From positions 1-64,000 of the forward strand of contig NZ_UPHT01000138.1 of assembly GCF_900566085.1 (NCBI RefSeq): 64,000 nucleotides of DNA. Direction: 5' to 3'. The stretch comes from Mycobacterium attenuatum (lineage in GTDB: Bacteria > Actinomycetota > Actinomycetes > Mycobacteriales > Mycobacteriaceae). Numbering within the stretch: position 1 is the stretch's first letter; each line of letters begins with the position of its first letter. The position numbers and the translations under genes were made by a program. Under the pieces are notes generated by a model. The model did no database searches. It was not told the DNA's origin and saw nothing but the letters and a program-made list of their open reading frames with translations. Positions 8,262 to 22,000 of this stretch are shown here, one piece after another.

Positions 8262-9173
8262 ATGGTTCGCCAACATTGGGCCGCGCTGCGCGCCCTGCTC
8301 GTTTTCACCGTTCTCCTCGGCGTCGGCTACCCGATGCTCATCTGGTTGGTGGCGGGGCTTCCCGGGCTGCATGACAAGGCGCAAGGTTCCATTGTCGACG
8401 CCGGCGGCAAGCCGGTGGGCAGCAGGCTGATCGGGCAGTCCTACATCGATGCCGCCGGCCGCCCGTTGCCGCAGTATTTCCAGGGCCGGCCGTCGGCCGC
8501 CGGCGCCGGATACGACCCGTTGTCCAGCGGCGGCAGCAATCTGGGGCCGGAAAGCATCGTGGATGTGCCCGCCGACCCGGCAAAGCTGGCTGCCGGCGCA
8601 ACTCCGGCCGAGGCCGGGTTCCGGCCGGGTCTGCTGACCCAGGTGTGTTCGCGCAGTGCGGCGGTGGCGCGATTCGAGGGCCTCGACGTGGCGGCGGGAT
8701 CACGTCCGTTTTGCACGCCCGGCGGTGTGGGGGCGGTGCTGTCGGTGATCGGTCCGCGCGATGCGCGCGGCAATGTCTCGCGTCCAACCAGGGTGGTCAG
8801 CGTCAACGAGCCCTGCCCGGACGTCAAACAGCCCTTCCTGGACCGCTACGAGGGCGTAGCGGTCCAGTGCGCCGTGTTCGGTGAGAACTACTCGCTCGGC
8901 CAGATCGTGCCCATTCGTGGCGCGGCACCGGAGGTCCCGCTGATTCCGGCCGATGCCGTCACGGCCAGTGGCAGCGGGCTGGACCCGGACATCTCGCCGG
9001 CCTACGCCGAGCTGCAGATTCCCCGGGTAGCCCGGGCCCGGCACGCCACACCGGATCAGATCCGAGCCGTGGTAGCGCAGACGCGAAGCGGCCGCACCCT
9101 GGACATATTCGGCCAGGCGTGCGTCAATGTGCTGCAGCTCAATCTGGAACTCGACCGCAGATACCCGGCCTAA
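8262..9173 (+). CDS. kdpC: KdpC with a large cysteine-containing insert
   Basis: 303 residues against roughly 190 for E. coli-type KdpC. The N-terminal membrane anchor (LLVFTVLLGVGYPMLIWLV), the conserved QYFQGRPSAAG and GGSNLGPES segments, and the C-terminal VTASGSGLDPDISPAYAE plus NVLQLNLELDRRYPA are all present, so it is a real KdpC. About 130 residues between them (roughly 98-228) replace a short loop of the usual protein. They contain four Cys (in QVCSRSA, PFCTPGG, EPCPDVK and VQCAVFG). Because the soluble domain of KdpC lies outside the membrane, these could form disulfides. The frame is open throughout and flanks are normal, so a sequencing artefact is unlikely. Confidence 0.93.
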   Translation: MVRQHWAALRALLVFTVLLGVGYPMLIWLVAGLPGLHDKAQGSIVDAGGKPVGSRLIGQSYIDAAGRPLPQYFQGRPSAAGAGYDPLSSGGSNLGPESIVDVPADPAKLAAGATPAEAGFRPGLLTQVCSRSAAVARFEGLDVAAGSRPFCTPGGVGAVLSVIGPRDARGNVSRPTRVVSVNEPCPDVKQPFLDRYEGVAVQCAVFGENYSLGQIVPIRGAAPEVPLIPADAVTASGSGLDPDISPAYAELQIPRVARARHATPDQIRAVVAQTRSGRTLDIFGQACVNVLQLNLELDRRYPA

Positions 9174-9196
9174 CGTTGCGGGTGGATGATGGTTGT

Positions 9197-11743
9197 GTGA
9201 GCGCCGTCGACCCCCCTCGCAAACGCGGAGAGCTCCGCATCTATCTGGGGGCGGCGCCGGGAGTCGGCAAGACGTACGCGATGCTCGGTGAAGCGCACCG
9301 CCGGCTGGAACGCGGCACCGACCTGGTGGCCGCCGTGGTCGAGACCCATGGGCGCATGAAAACCGCTGCGCTGCTTGAGGGCATCGAAATCATTCCGTCG
9401 CACTACGTCGAATACCGCGGCACCACGTTCCCCGAACTCGACGTGCCCGCCGTGCTGGCGCGCCACCCGCAGGTGGTACTGGTCGACGAGCTGGCCCATA
9501 CCAATACCCCAGGTAGCAAAAACCACAAACGCTGGCAAGACGTCGAGGAATTGCTCGACGCCGGAATCACCGTGATCTCCACGGTGAACATCCAGCATCT
9601 GGAAAGCCTCAACGACGTCGTCGCCCAGATCACCGGCATCGAACAGAAGGAAACCCTGCCCGATTCCGTGGTGCGCCAGGCGGCTCAGGTGGAACTCATC
9701 GACATCACACCGGAGGCGTTGCGCCGCAGGCTTTCCCACGGCAATGTCTATGCGTCCGACAAGATCGACGCCGCATTGTCCAACTACTTCCGCCGCGGAA
9801 ACCTGACCGCGCTAAGGGAACTGGCGCTGCTGTGGCTGGCCGACCAGGTGGACACCGCGCTGGCCAAATACCGCGCGGAGAACCAGATCACCGAGCTCTG
9901 GGAAGCGCGTGAACGCGTCGTCGTGGCCGTCACTGGCGGCCCGGAGTCAGAGACGTTGGTGCGGCGGGCATCGCGGATCGCATCGAAATCCAGTGCCGAG
10001 CTGATGGTGGTGCACGTCATCCGCGGCGACGGGCTGGCGGGTCTGTCGGAGGCGCGGATGAGCAAGATCCGCGAACTGGCCGGCAGCCTGGACGCCTCGC
10101 TGCACACCGTGGTCGGTGACGACGTCGCCGACGCCCTGCTGGATTTCGCCCGCGAAATCAACGCCACTCAGCTGGTGATCGGCACCTCGCGCCGGACCCG
10201 GTGGGCGCGGCTGTTCGAGGAGGGTATCGGCCAGGCCATCGTCGAGCGGTCGGGCAAGATCGACGTGCATTTGGTCACTCATGAGGAGTCCCGGCGCGGC
10301 CTGCGAACCACGCCGATCGCGCCCCGGGAGCGACGGGTCGCGTCGTGGCTCGCGGCGGTCATCGTCCCGTCGCTGATCTGCGCGATCACCGTGGCCGTGC
10401 TGGACCGCTATCTGGACACCAGCGGTGAAAGCGCGTTGTTCTTCGTCGGGGTCCTCGTGGTGGCACTGCTGGGAGGCGTTGCCCCGGCCGCCCTTTCGGC
10501 GGTGTTATCCAGCCTGTTGCTGAATTACTATCTGACCGATCCGCGTCACACGTTCACCATCGCAGAACCCTCGGCCGCCGTGACCGAAGCGGTCCTGCTC
10601 CTGGTGGCGGTCGCGGTCGCGGTCCTTGTCGACGGTGCGGCCAAACGAGCGCGGGAGGCCCGCCGCGCATCACAAGAGGCCGAGCTGCTGACGTTGTTCG
10701 CCGGATCGGTGCTGCGCGGCGCAGACCTGGAAACACTGCTGGAGCGAGTGCGCGAAACCTATTCGCAGCGCGCGGTCAGCATGCTGCGCGAGTATGCCGA
10801 CGAAGACCGCCCACGCAGTGAGGTGGTAGCCTCCGTCGGCAAAGAGCCCTGTGCCACAGTCGATTCCGCCGACACCGCCATCGAGGTCGGTGACGACGAA
10901 TTCTGGATGCTGATGGGCGGAAAGAAACTTTCCGCGCGGGACCGCCGAGTGCTCAATGCGGTGGCCAGACAGGCCGCGGGTCTGGTCAGGCAGCGCGAGA
11001 TGGCCGAAGAAGCCAGCCGCACCGAAGCGATCGTGCGTGCCGACGAACTGCGACGCTCACTGCTGTCGGCGGTCAGCCACGATCTGCGCACCCCGCTGGC
11101 CGCGGCCAAGGTCGCGGTGTCCAGCTTGCGCGCCCAGGACATCGCGTTCTCCCCGGCGGACACCGCCGAATTACTGGCCACCATCGAAGAATCCATCGAC
11201 GCGCTCACCGCATTGGTCGGAAACCTGCTCGATTCGTCGCGGCTTGCCGCCGGCGTGCTGCGCCCGGATCTGCGGAGGGTGTACTTGGAAGAAGAGGTCC
11301 AGCACGCGTTGGTCAGCATCGGCAAGGGCGCCACCGGCTTTTACCGATCGGCCATCGACCGCGTCAAGGTCGACGTCGGAGGCGCCGTGGTCATGGCCGA
11401 CGCCGGTCTGCTGGAACGGGTCTTGGCCAACCTCATCGACAACGCGCTGCGCTATGCGCCGGACTGCGTCGTGCGGGTCAACGCCGGCCGGGTGGGCGAG
11501 CGCGTGCTGATCAACGTCATCGACGAGGGCCCCGGGGTCCCGCCGGGAACCCAAGGGCAGATCTTCGAACCCTTTCAGCGCCTTGGCGATAACGACAACA
11601 CCACCGGTGTCGGTCTGGGAATGTCGGTGGCGCGAGGTTTCGTCGAGGCAATGGGCGGCACCGTCGCCGCGGGAGATACCCCGGGCGGCGGCCTGACCGT
11701 CGTCGTCGACCTGGCCGCGCCGCACGAAGACGGTGACTTATGA
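9197..11743 (+). CDS. kdpD: KdpD, turgor/K+ sensor histidine kinase
   Basis: About 848 residues from a GTG at 9197 (start inferred from the conserved GELRIYLGAAPGVGKT opening; the open frame reaches back to 9119 inside kdpC). Order of parts: the KdpD domain with Walker A GAAPGVGKT and the VDELAHTN box, a universal-stress-protein-like domain (near residues 235-365), four membrane helices (about 385-480), a GAF-like region, the His box SAVSHDLRTPLA with His628, and an ATPase domain with NLIDNALRYAP, DEGPGV and GVGLGMSV. It controls kdpFABC through KdpE. It is collinear with kdpFABC here, whereas in M. tuberculosis the two units diverge. Confidence 0.95.
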   Translation: MSAVDPPRKRGELRIYLGAAPGVGKTYAMLGEAHRRLERGTDLVAAVVETHGRMKTAALLEGIEIIPSHYVEYRGTTFPELDVPAVLARHPQVVLVDELAHTNTPGSKNHKRWQDVEELLDAGITVISTVNIQHLESLNDVVAQITGIEQKETLPDSVVRQAAQVELIDITPEALRRRLSHGNVYASDKIDAALSNYFRRGNLTALRELALLWLADQVDTALAKYRAENQITELWEARERVVVAVTGGPESETLVRRASRIASKSSAELMVVHVIRGDGLAGLSEARMSKIRELAGSLDASLHTVVGDDVADALLDFAREINATQLVIGTSRRTRWARLFEEGIGQAIVERSGKIDVHLVTHEESRRGLRTTPIAPRERRVASWLAAVIVPSLICAITVAVLDRYLDTSGESALFFVGVLVVALLGGVAPAALSAVLSSLLLNYYLTDPRHTFTIAEPSAAVTEAVLLLVAVAVAVLVDGAAKRAREARRASQEAELLTLFAGSVLRGADLETLLERVRETYSQRAVSMLREYADEDRPRSEVVASVGKEPCATVDSADTAIEVGDDEFWMLMGGKKLSARDRRVLNAVARQAAGLVRQREMAEEASRTEAIVRADELRRSLLSAVSHDLRTPLAAAKVAVSSLRAQDIAFSPADTAELLATIEESIDALTALVGNLLDSSRLAAGVLRPDLRRVYLEEEVQHALVSIGKGATGFYRSAIDRVKVDVGGAVVMADAGLLERVLANLIDNALRYAPDCVVRVNAGRVGERVLINVIDEGPGVPPGTQGQIFEPFQRLGDNDNTTGVGLGMSVARGFVEAMGGTVAAGDTPGGGLTVVVDLAAPHEDGDL

Positions 11744-11792
11744 CCCGCGCCGACGACGATGCAGAGCGAAGCGATGAACAGGAGCGGCGCCG

Positions 11793-12473
11793 ATGACCCG
11801 CGTGCTGGTGATCGACGACGAGCCGCACATCCTGCGGGCGCTGCGCATCAACCTGACTGTGCGCGGCTACGAGGTGATCACCGCTTCGACGGGTGCCGGC
11901 GCGCTGCGCGCCGCCGCCGAGCACCCACCCGACGTGGTAATCCTGGACCTCGGCCTGCCCGACATCTCGGGCATCGACGTGCTGGCCGGGCTCCGCGGCT
12001 GGCTCACGGCGCCGGTGATCGTGTTGTCGGCGCGGACCGATTCGTCCGACAAGGTCGAGGCCCTGGACGCGGGCGCCGACGACTACGTCACGAAACCCTT
12101 TGGCATGGACGAGTTTCTGGCCAGGCTACGCGCGGCGGTGCGCCGCAACGCCGCGGCGTCGGAGGTGGATCAGCCGGTTGTCGAAACCGACGCGTTCACG
12201 GTCGATTTGGCCGCGAAGAAGGTCACGAAGAACGGTGCCGAAGTGCATCTGACCCCGACCGAATGGGGCATGCTCGAGGTCCTGGTGCGCAACCGCGGCA
12301 AGCTGGTCGGCCGCGAGGAGCTGCTCAAGGAGGTATGGGGACCCGCCTACGCCACCGAAACCCATTACCTGCGGGTGTATCTGGCGCAGCTGCGGCGCAA
12401 ACTGGAAGGCGACCCATCACACCCCAAGCACCTGCTGACCGAGTCCGGAATGGGCTACCGCTTCGAAGCTTGA
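11793..12473 (+). CDS. kdpE: KdpE, response regulator of the kdp operon
   Basis: 226 residues, OmpR family. The receiver has LVIDDEPHIL, phospho-acceptor Asp52 in VVILDLGLPD, and DDYVTKPFG with the conserved Lys. The winged helix ends LLTESGMGYRFEA, typical of KdpE. It starts 49 bases after kdpD behind AGGAGCGG. It is the partner of KdpD and should activate kdpFABC when K+ is low. It is the last gene of the conserved block before the inserted biosynthetic island. Confidence 0.96.
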   Translation: MTRVLVIDDEPHILRALRINLTVRGYEVITASTGAGALRAAAEHPPDVVILDLGLPDISGIDVLAGLRGWLTAPVIVLSARTDSSDKVEALDAGADDYVTKPFGMDEFLARLRAAVRRNAAASEVDQPVVETDAFTVDLAAKKVTKNGAEVHLTPTEWGMLEVLVRNRGKLVGREELLKEVWGPAYATETHYLRVYLAQLRRKLEGDPSHPKHLLTESGMGYRFEA

Positions 12474-12605
12474 CTGACAGGCGCCGCTTGCACCGCGGTG
12501 CCGCCCTTGGGGCCGTAGTGGCCCGGATGTGGTCGCAGTCCCGGCTTCGGGATCGCCGCCGTCGCGCCGAGTCCGATCCGCTCGGCGCCGAGGCGATCCC
12601 TCCCG

Positions 12606-12623
12606 CGGTGTGCCCGCACACCG
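12606..12623. terminator. Short hairpin between convergent kdpE and the island's last gene
   Basis: CGGTGTG (12606-12612) pairs with CACACCG (12617-12623) around a 4-base loop in the 174-base gap between kdpE and the convergent multidomain gene. There is no U-tract. The rest of the gap shows no gene, tRNA or obvious integration repeat. Confidence 0.35.
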
Positions 12624-12647
12624 TTGCCGACAGCTACGAGCATCTGC

Positions 12648-17690
<5,043 letters not shown>

Positions 17691-17750
17691 CGAATCCTCC
17701 TTGCTCCGTCTCAATGCGGGCGTCCAGTCGTCCTGGGTTCGGCGCGGCCA

Positions 17751-18995
17751 TCAGCCAAACCCCTTAGGGGGGGCCGCTTTTTCCACGATGTCCGCGGTGG
17801 TGGCGACGCTTTCGGCGGGTTTGCTCATCAGGCTGGCGATCTCGCGGGCCCTGGCGTCATGTTCTGGTGTGAGGATGGATTTCAAATCTGCGGCCAGCGA
17901 TTCCTGCGTGGTGGCCGCAAAACTCCGGGCCGCACCGACTTTGAGTCGCTTCACCGCGGCCCCGAAGATCGGCTGATCGGACGTGAACCAGAGGATCAAC
18001 GTGGGAATTCCGGCTCGCAGGCCCGCGGCCGTGGTACCTGCGCCGCCGTGATGCACGACGGCGCGGCAAGCCGGGAAAACCGCCGCATGGTTGACCGCGC
18101 TGACGACCTTGACATGGTCGAAATGCGGCGCGGGAGCGAAATCGTTGTCAGCGGTGCAGATTAGCGCCCGCTCGCCCAACTGCTCGCAGGCCCCGCCGAT
18201 CATGGTGATCATCTCGGCGGGCGACTTGATCGGTCGACTGCCGAACCCGAAGTAGATCGGCGGCGTCCCGGCCGCAATCCACGACGTGACTTCATCGTCG
18301 GCATCCGTGGGCAATTCCATGGTCAGCGAGCCAACAAACGGCCATCGCCCGGCCCATTCCGTTGCCAGCCCGGGGAATAGCAGCTCGTCGTAGGCCTGGA
18401 TCTCGAGCGATCCGCGGTCGCCGTGCCGTCGCCACGTCGAGGCCGGCACCGTTGGCAAGCCCAAGCTACGGCGCTGGGCCGCCTCGGCCTCCTTCGTCAT
18501 GCGCCAGTACATCCACCACGCCGTCGCAAGCGCATTGCGGCTCAACGGGGCTGGCAGCTTCGGAAGCAGTTGGCTATTTACTTGCAGCGGAACGAAATTC
18601 AGCGCGGCAACGGGAATGCCATAGTACTCGCCGACATTGGCGGCGAGTCCGGGATACATCCAGCTCGACAGTATGAGGTCGGCCCCTGCTGCCAGCGATG
18701 TCAAAGTTGCGCTCTTTTCTGCCCAGCCCCTGGTGATGAAGTCGCTGCCGCTGCGCAGAAACGCCTTTGGAGTCCGCAACATCTTCCAGAAATCCCTGGC
18801 GAAATTGTCGTCCTGCTGCTTGCGTGAATCCGGTCCGTAGGGAACCGCGGTGAGCCCGGACGACTCGACAAAGCCGAGCAGGTTGGGCGGCGCGCCCATG
18901 CACACCTCATGCCCGCGCCGCAGCAGCTCCTGCGCTACCGCGGTGCAGGGCTCCACATCACCCCGGGTTCCATAGCAGACCATTGCGAATTTCAC
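17751..18995 (-). CDS. GT1-family glycosyltransferase, glycolipid type
   Basis: 414 residues from a GTG (AAAGGTG lies upstream). The N-terminus MKFAMVCYGTRGDVEPCTAV and the C-terminal donor site HHGGAGTTAAGLRAGIPTLI identify a GT-B fold, GT1/UGT-type enzyme. Its overall look is that of the mycobacterial enzymes that put deoxysugars on glycopeptidolipids and phenolic glycolipids (Rv1524/Rv1526c and Gtf types). It sits 80 bases after the NRPS-KASIII gene and 60 bases before the FAAL-KS gene on the same strand, so it very likely glycosylates the lipid made by this operon. Sugar and acceptor position cannot be read from the sequence. No sugar-nucleotide synthesis genes are present nearby. Confidence 0.9.
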   Translation of the reverse strand: MKFAMVCYGTRGDVEPCTAVAQELLRRGHEVCMGAPPNLLGFVESSGLTAVPYGPDSRKQQDDNFARDFWKMLRTPKAFLRSGSDFITRGWAEKSATLTSLAAGADLILSSWMYPGLAANVGEYYGIPVAALNFVPLQVNSQLLPKLPAPLSRNALATAWWMYWRMTKEAEAAQRRSLGLPTVPASTWRRHGDRGSLEIQAYDELLFPGLATEWAGRWPFVGSLTMELPTDADDEVTSWIAAGTPPIYFGFGSRPIKSPAEMITMIGGACEQLGERALICTADNDFAPAPHFDHVKVVSAVNHAAVFPACRAVVHHGGAGTTAAGLRAGIPTLILWFTSDQPIFGAAVKRLKVGAARSFAATTQESLAADLKSILTPEHDARAREIASLMSKPAESVATTADIVEKAAPPKGFG

Positions 18996-19075
18996 GATGG
19001 ATTGTCACCTTTCGCGCCGCAGCGTGGACAACATGGCAAAGATGCACGAGGGGCTGGCATTTATGAGCATCGGCG

Positions 19076-22000
19076 TCAGAAGCGGTAGGTGGTGCAACCG
19101 ACCTCAATGCCCGACCCGACACTCACGATCAACCCGATATCACCCGGACCTACCAGCTGATTCCGCGAGGCGCACTCCAGTCCGTACGGCAGACACGACG
19201 AGAACGCGTCGGATCCAGTCGGCAGGTCAACGAATCGTGACACCGGAATGTCAAGGCGCGCAGCAAGTTCAGCACGACCCGCCAGCGACAGGTGCGGCGG
19301 GAACACGGCAGCGATCTGGGAGCAGTCGAGCTCCTCGAGCTTCAGCAGTTCCTCGACGGCGGCGGGGATACAGTCCAGATAGCGTGCGGCCAGGTGCGGA
19401 TCGCGGTCGATCTGCAGCCAGCTCTTTCCGTCGCGTTGCTGTAAGTAGGTTTCCAACGCCGCGCCGTATTCGGGATGGTGGTGAAAGACAAACCGGCCGA
19501 AACCGCAATGACCTGCGTCCCTACCCAAAATCAGTGCGGAACCCGTCTCGAGGACGCCGTACAACGGGTGCCCGCTGCCGGCGCTGTTGTTCTCTATTTC
19601 GGCAGCCACGATCATCACGTGCTCAGCCTTTCCGGCGCCGATCATCTGCACTCCCACCTGGCACGCGTTGAGGAACCCGACGGCGCCGTTGAGCACATCG
19701 AAAGCGAACGTCTTGGGCCCGTAAGGAGAGTCAATGTCTTCGTTCGCACCAAGTTCGTGGGCGACAAGCGCCGCAATGGCCGGTTCGGCCATGAAGTCTT
19801 CCCGATATACCCCGGCGTAAATCACCAATCCGAGCTCTGCCGGGTCGAGCCCGCTGCGGTCCAGGCAACGTCTGGCCGCCTGCGCGGCCAGATCGACCGC
19901 ACTGCGGGGAGCGTGCTGCTGGGCCGGCGCCGTACCGATCGATTCGATTCGCACCCCAGGCGCAGCCGATAGCTCCGCGGGTCTCCGGCGGCTGACGAAG
20001 GTGCGGTTGCGCCCGTTGTCGGGCGCCCTGCGCATCCGGGCCGGCAGATCGTCGAAGGTGTACAGCGCGGTGCCGATCGTCTGTCCGGTGCCGCTGATGC
20101 CGAAGACCACATTGTCTCCAGGGTTGATCCGATTGGCCTGGATCTGGTCGCTCAGCGCTACGAAATGGGTGGTGCTGGCGGTGTTTCCCCGTTCCGTCAG
20201 GTTGTTGATGACGTTAGCCGAGTTGGCGGCGCCGGGTCCGAACACCTGGTTCATGGCGACCACCGCGTCGTTCAGCGATGCCTTCGAGGTCTGGTGTATG
20301 ACGAAGTGGTCGCAGTGCTCGGCGCGCCACCCGTGTCGGTTCATCACGGCGGCGGTGTACGGCACCAAACGCTTGACCACCGTGGCGGTCAAGTTGATCG
20401 AGTCGACGGTCATGATCGCGCCGCCGTGGGCGGCACTGCTTACCTTGGCCATGCATAGGGTGCTGTACCGGCTCAAGGTCGCCATGTCGATATCGTGGAA
20501 ACCGGCGCGGTCGTTGGGACCGCGCTCGAGGATCACCGCGGCGCCGGCGTCACCAATGGTCAAGCAGGCCAGCCGCGGATCCATCGGCCCTTCGATCTCC
20601 CGCTGCGCGGTCTCGGTGACGTGGGTGGTGTATTCGCCGCTGACCACCATGGCGCGCTCGACCAGTCCCGCTTGCAGAAACGCGTCGGCCACGGCGACAC
20701 CGGTGAACATGCCGGCGCATGCGTTGGAGACATCGAAGGCAATGGCATCGGTAAGGCCGCACTGCTCCCGCAACCGCGCCGCCGTGCTGGGCTCGAACAT
20801 GACCTTGCCAGGTTGGTCGTAGCGGGAGATGTTGCAGCAGATTACCAATTCGATCTCCTCCGGCGCATAGCTCGACCGAGCCAGACAGTCGGCCACCGCG
20901 TTTCGCGCGAGGTCGATCGAGAATTCGCCGGGCGCCACCACCCGCCGGCTGCTGATGCCGGTCAGGCGTTCCAGCGGTATGCCGATCTCGTTGACGCACC
21001 CGGCCAGCACGGTTTCGGTCGACAGCACTCCCGCCGGCAGATACACACCGATGCTTTCGATCACGGTGTTACGTCGCCGCCGGCTGGTCCCGGGAGCCGC
21101 GGGAGCCTCGGTAGCCTCGGGAGCCTCGGTAGCCTCGGGTGCCGAGGCGGCAAGCTCCTTGCCGGACCCGCCCGAGCCGCCGAAGGGTTCGGTATCCGCC
21201 CGCGCAGCAAAATCTTCGGAGCCTTGCACGGCCTGGCCGTACTCGGCGGCCAGCTCGGCGATGGTGCCGAATGCGAACACCGACTCCGGCCGCAGCGGCA
21301 GGTTGGCCGCATTGGCTTTCGCCGCCACCTCCAGGCTGTGGCTCGAGGAGCCGCCCAGAGCGAAGAAGTCGTCATGCACCCCAACGGTTTCCAGGTCGAG
21401 CACATCACACCAGATGCCGGCGAGGAGCTGTTCGGTGGGTGTCCGTGGAGCAACGAAATCCGTTGCGCGACAATCCAATTCGCCCCGTTCCTGGAGCGCG
21501 CGGCGGTCCACCTTTCCGCTCGACGTGTGCGGCAGCGACTCGGTAACCGCGAAGACAGCGGGCACCATGGCAGCGGGCAGTTGCTGGAGCAGAAAGCGGC
21601 GCAGCTCAGCAGCACTGGGCGCAGCCCCGCGCGCCGCCACGATGTGCGCGACCAGCCGGGTGTTGCCGCGGCCGTCGTTGTCGGCCACCACCGCGTTCTC
21701 CACGATCCCGGGGTGCCGTTGCAGCGCGACCTCCACCTCGGCCGGTTCGATCCGCACGCCGCGGATCTTCACCTGGTCGTCGCGGCGTCCCAGGTATTCG
21801 ATGTTGCCGTCGGGCAAGTAGCGTGCCCGATCGCCGGTCCGATACAGCAGCTGATCCGGATCCGCGGCGAACGGATCGGTAAGGAAGGCAGCCGCCGTCG
21901 CGTCGGGCTGGTTGAGGTAGCCGCGCGCCACCCCGACCCCGCCGATGAACAGCTCGCCCGGCACTCCGACCGGCACCGGTTGCAGATGAGCGTCGAGCAG

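Noticed and set aside
12474..12647. Possible integration scar (tRNA fragment, att site or IS end) at the kdpE side of the island
   Set aside because: Neither this gap nor 35715-35939 on the other side contains a tRNA piece, transposase remnant or matching direct repeat that I can see, so the way of insertion stays unknown.
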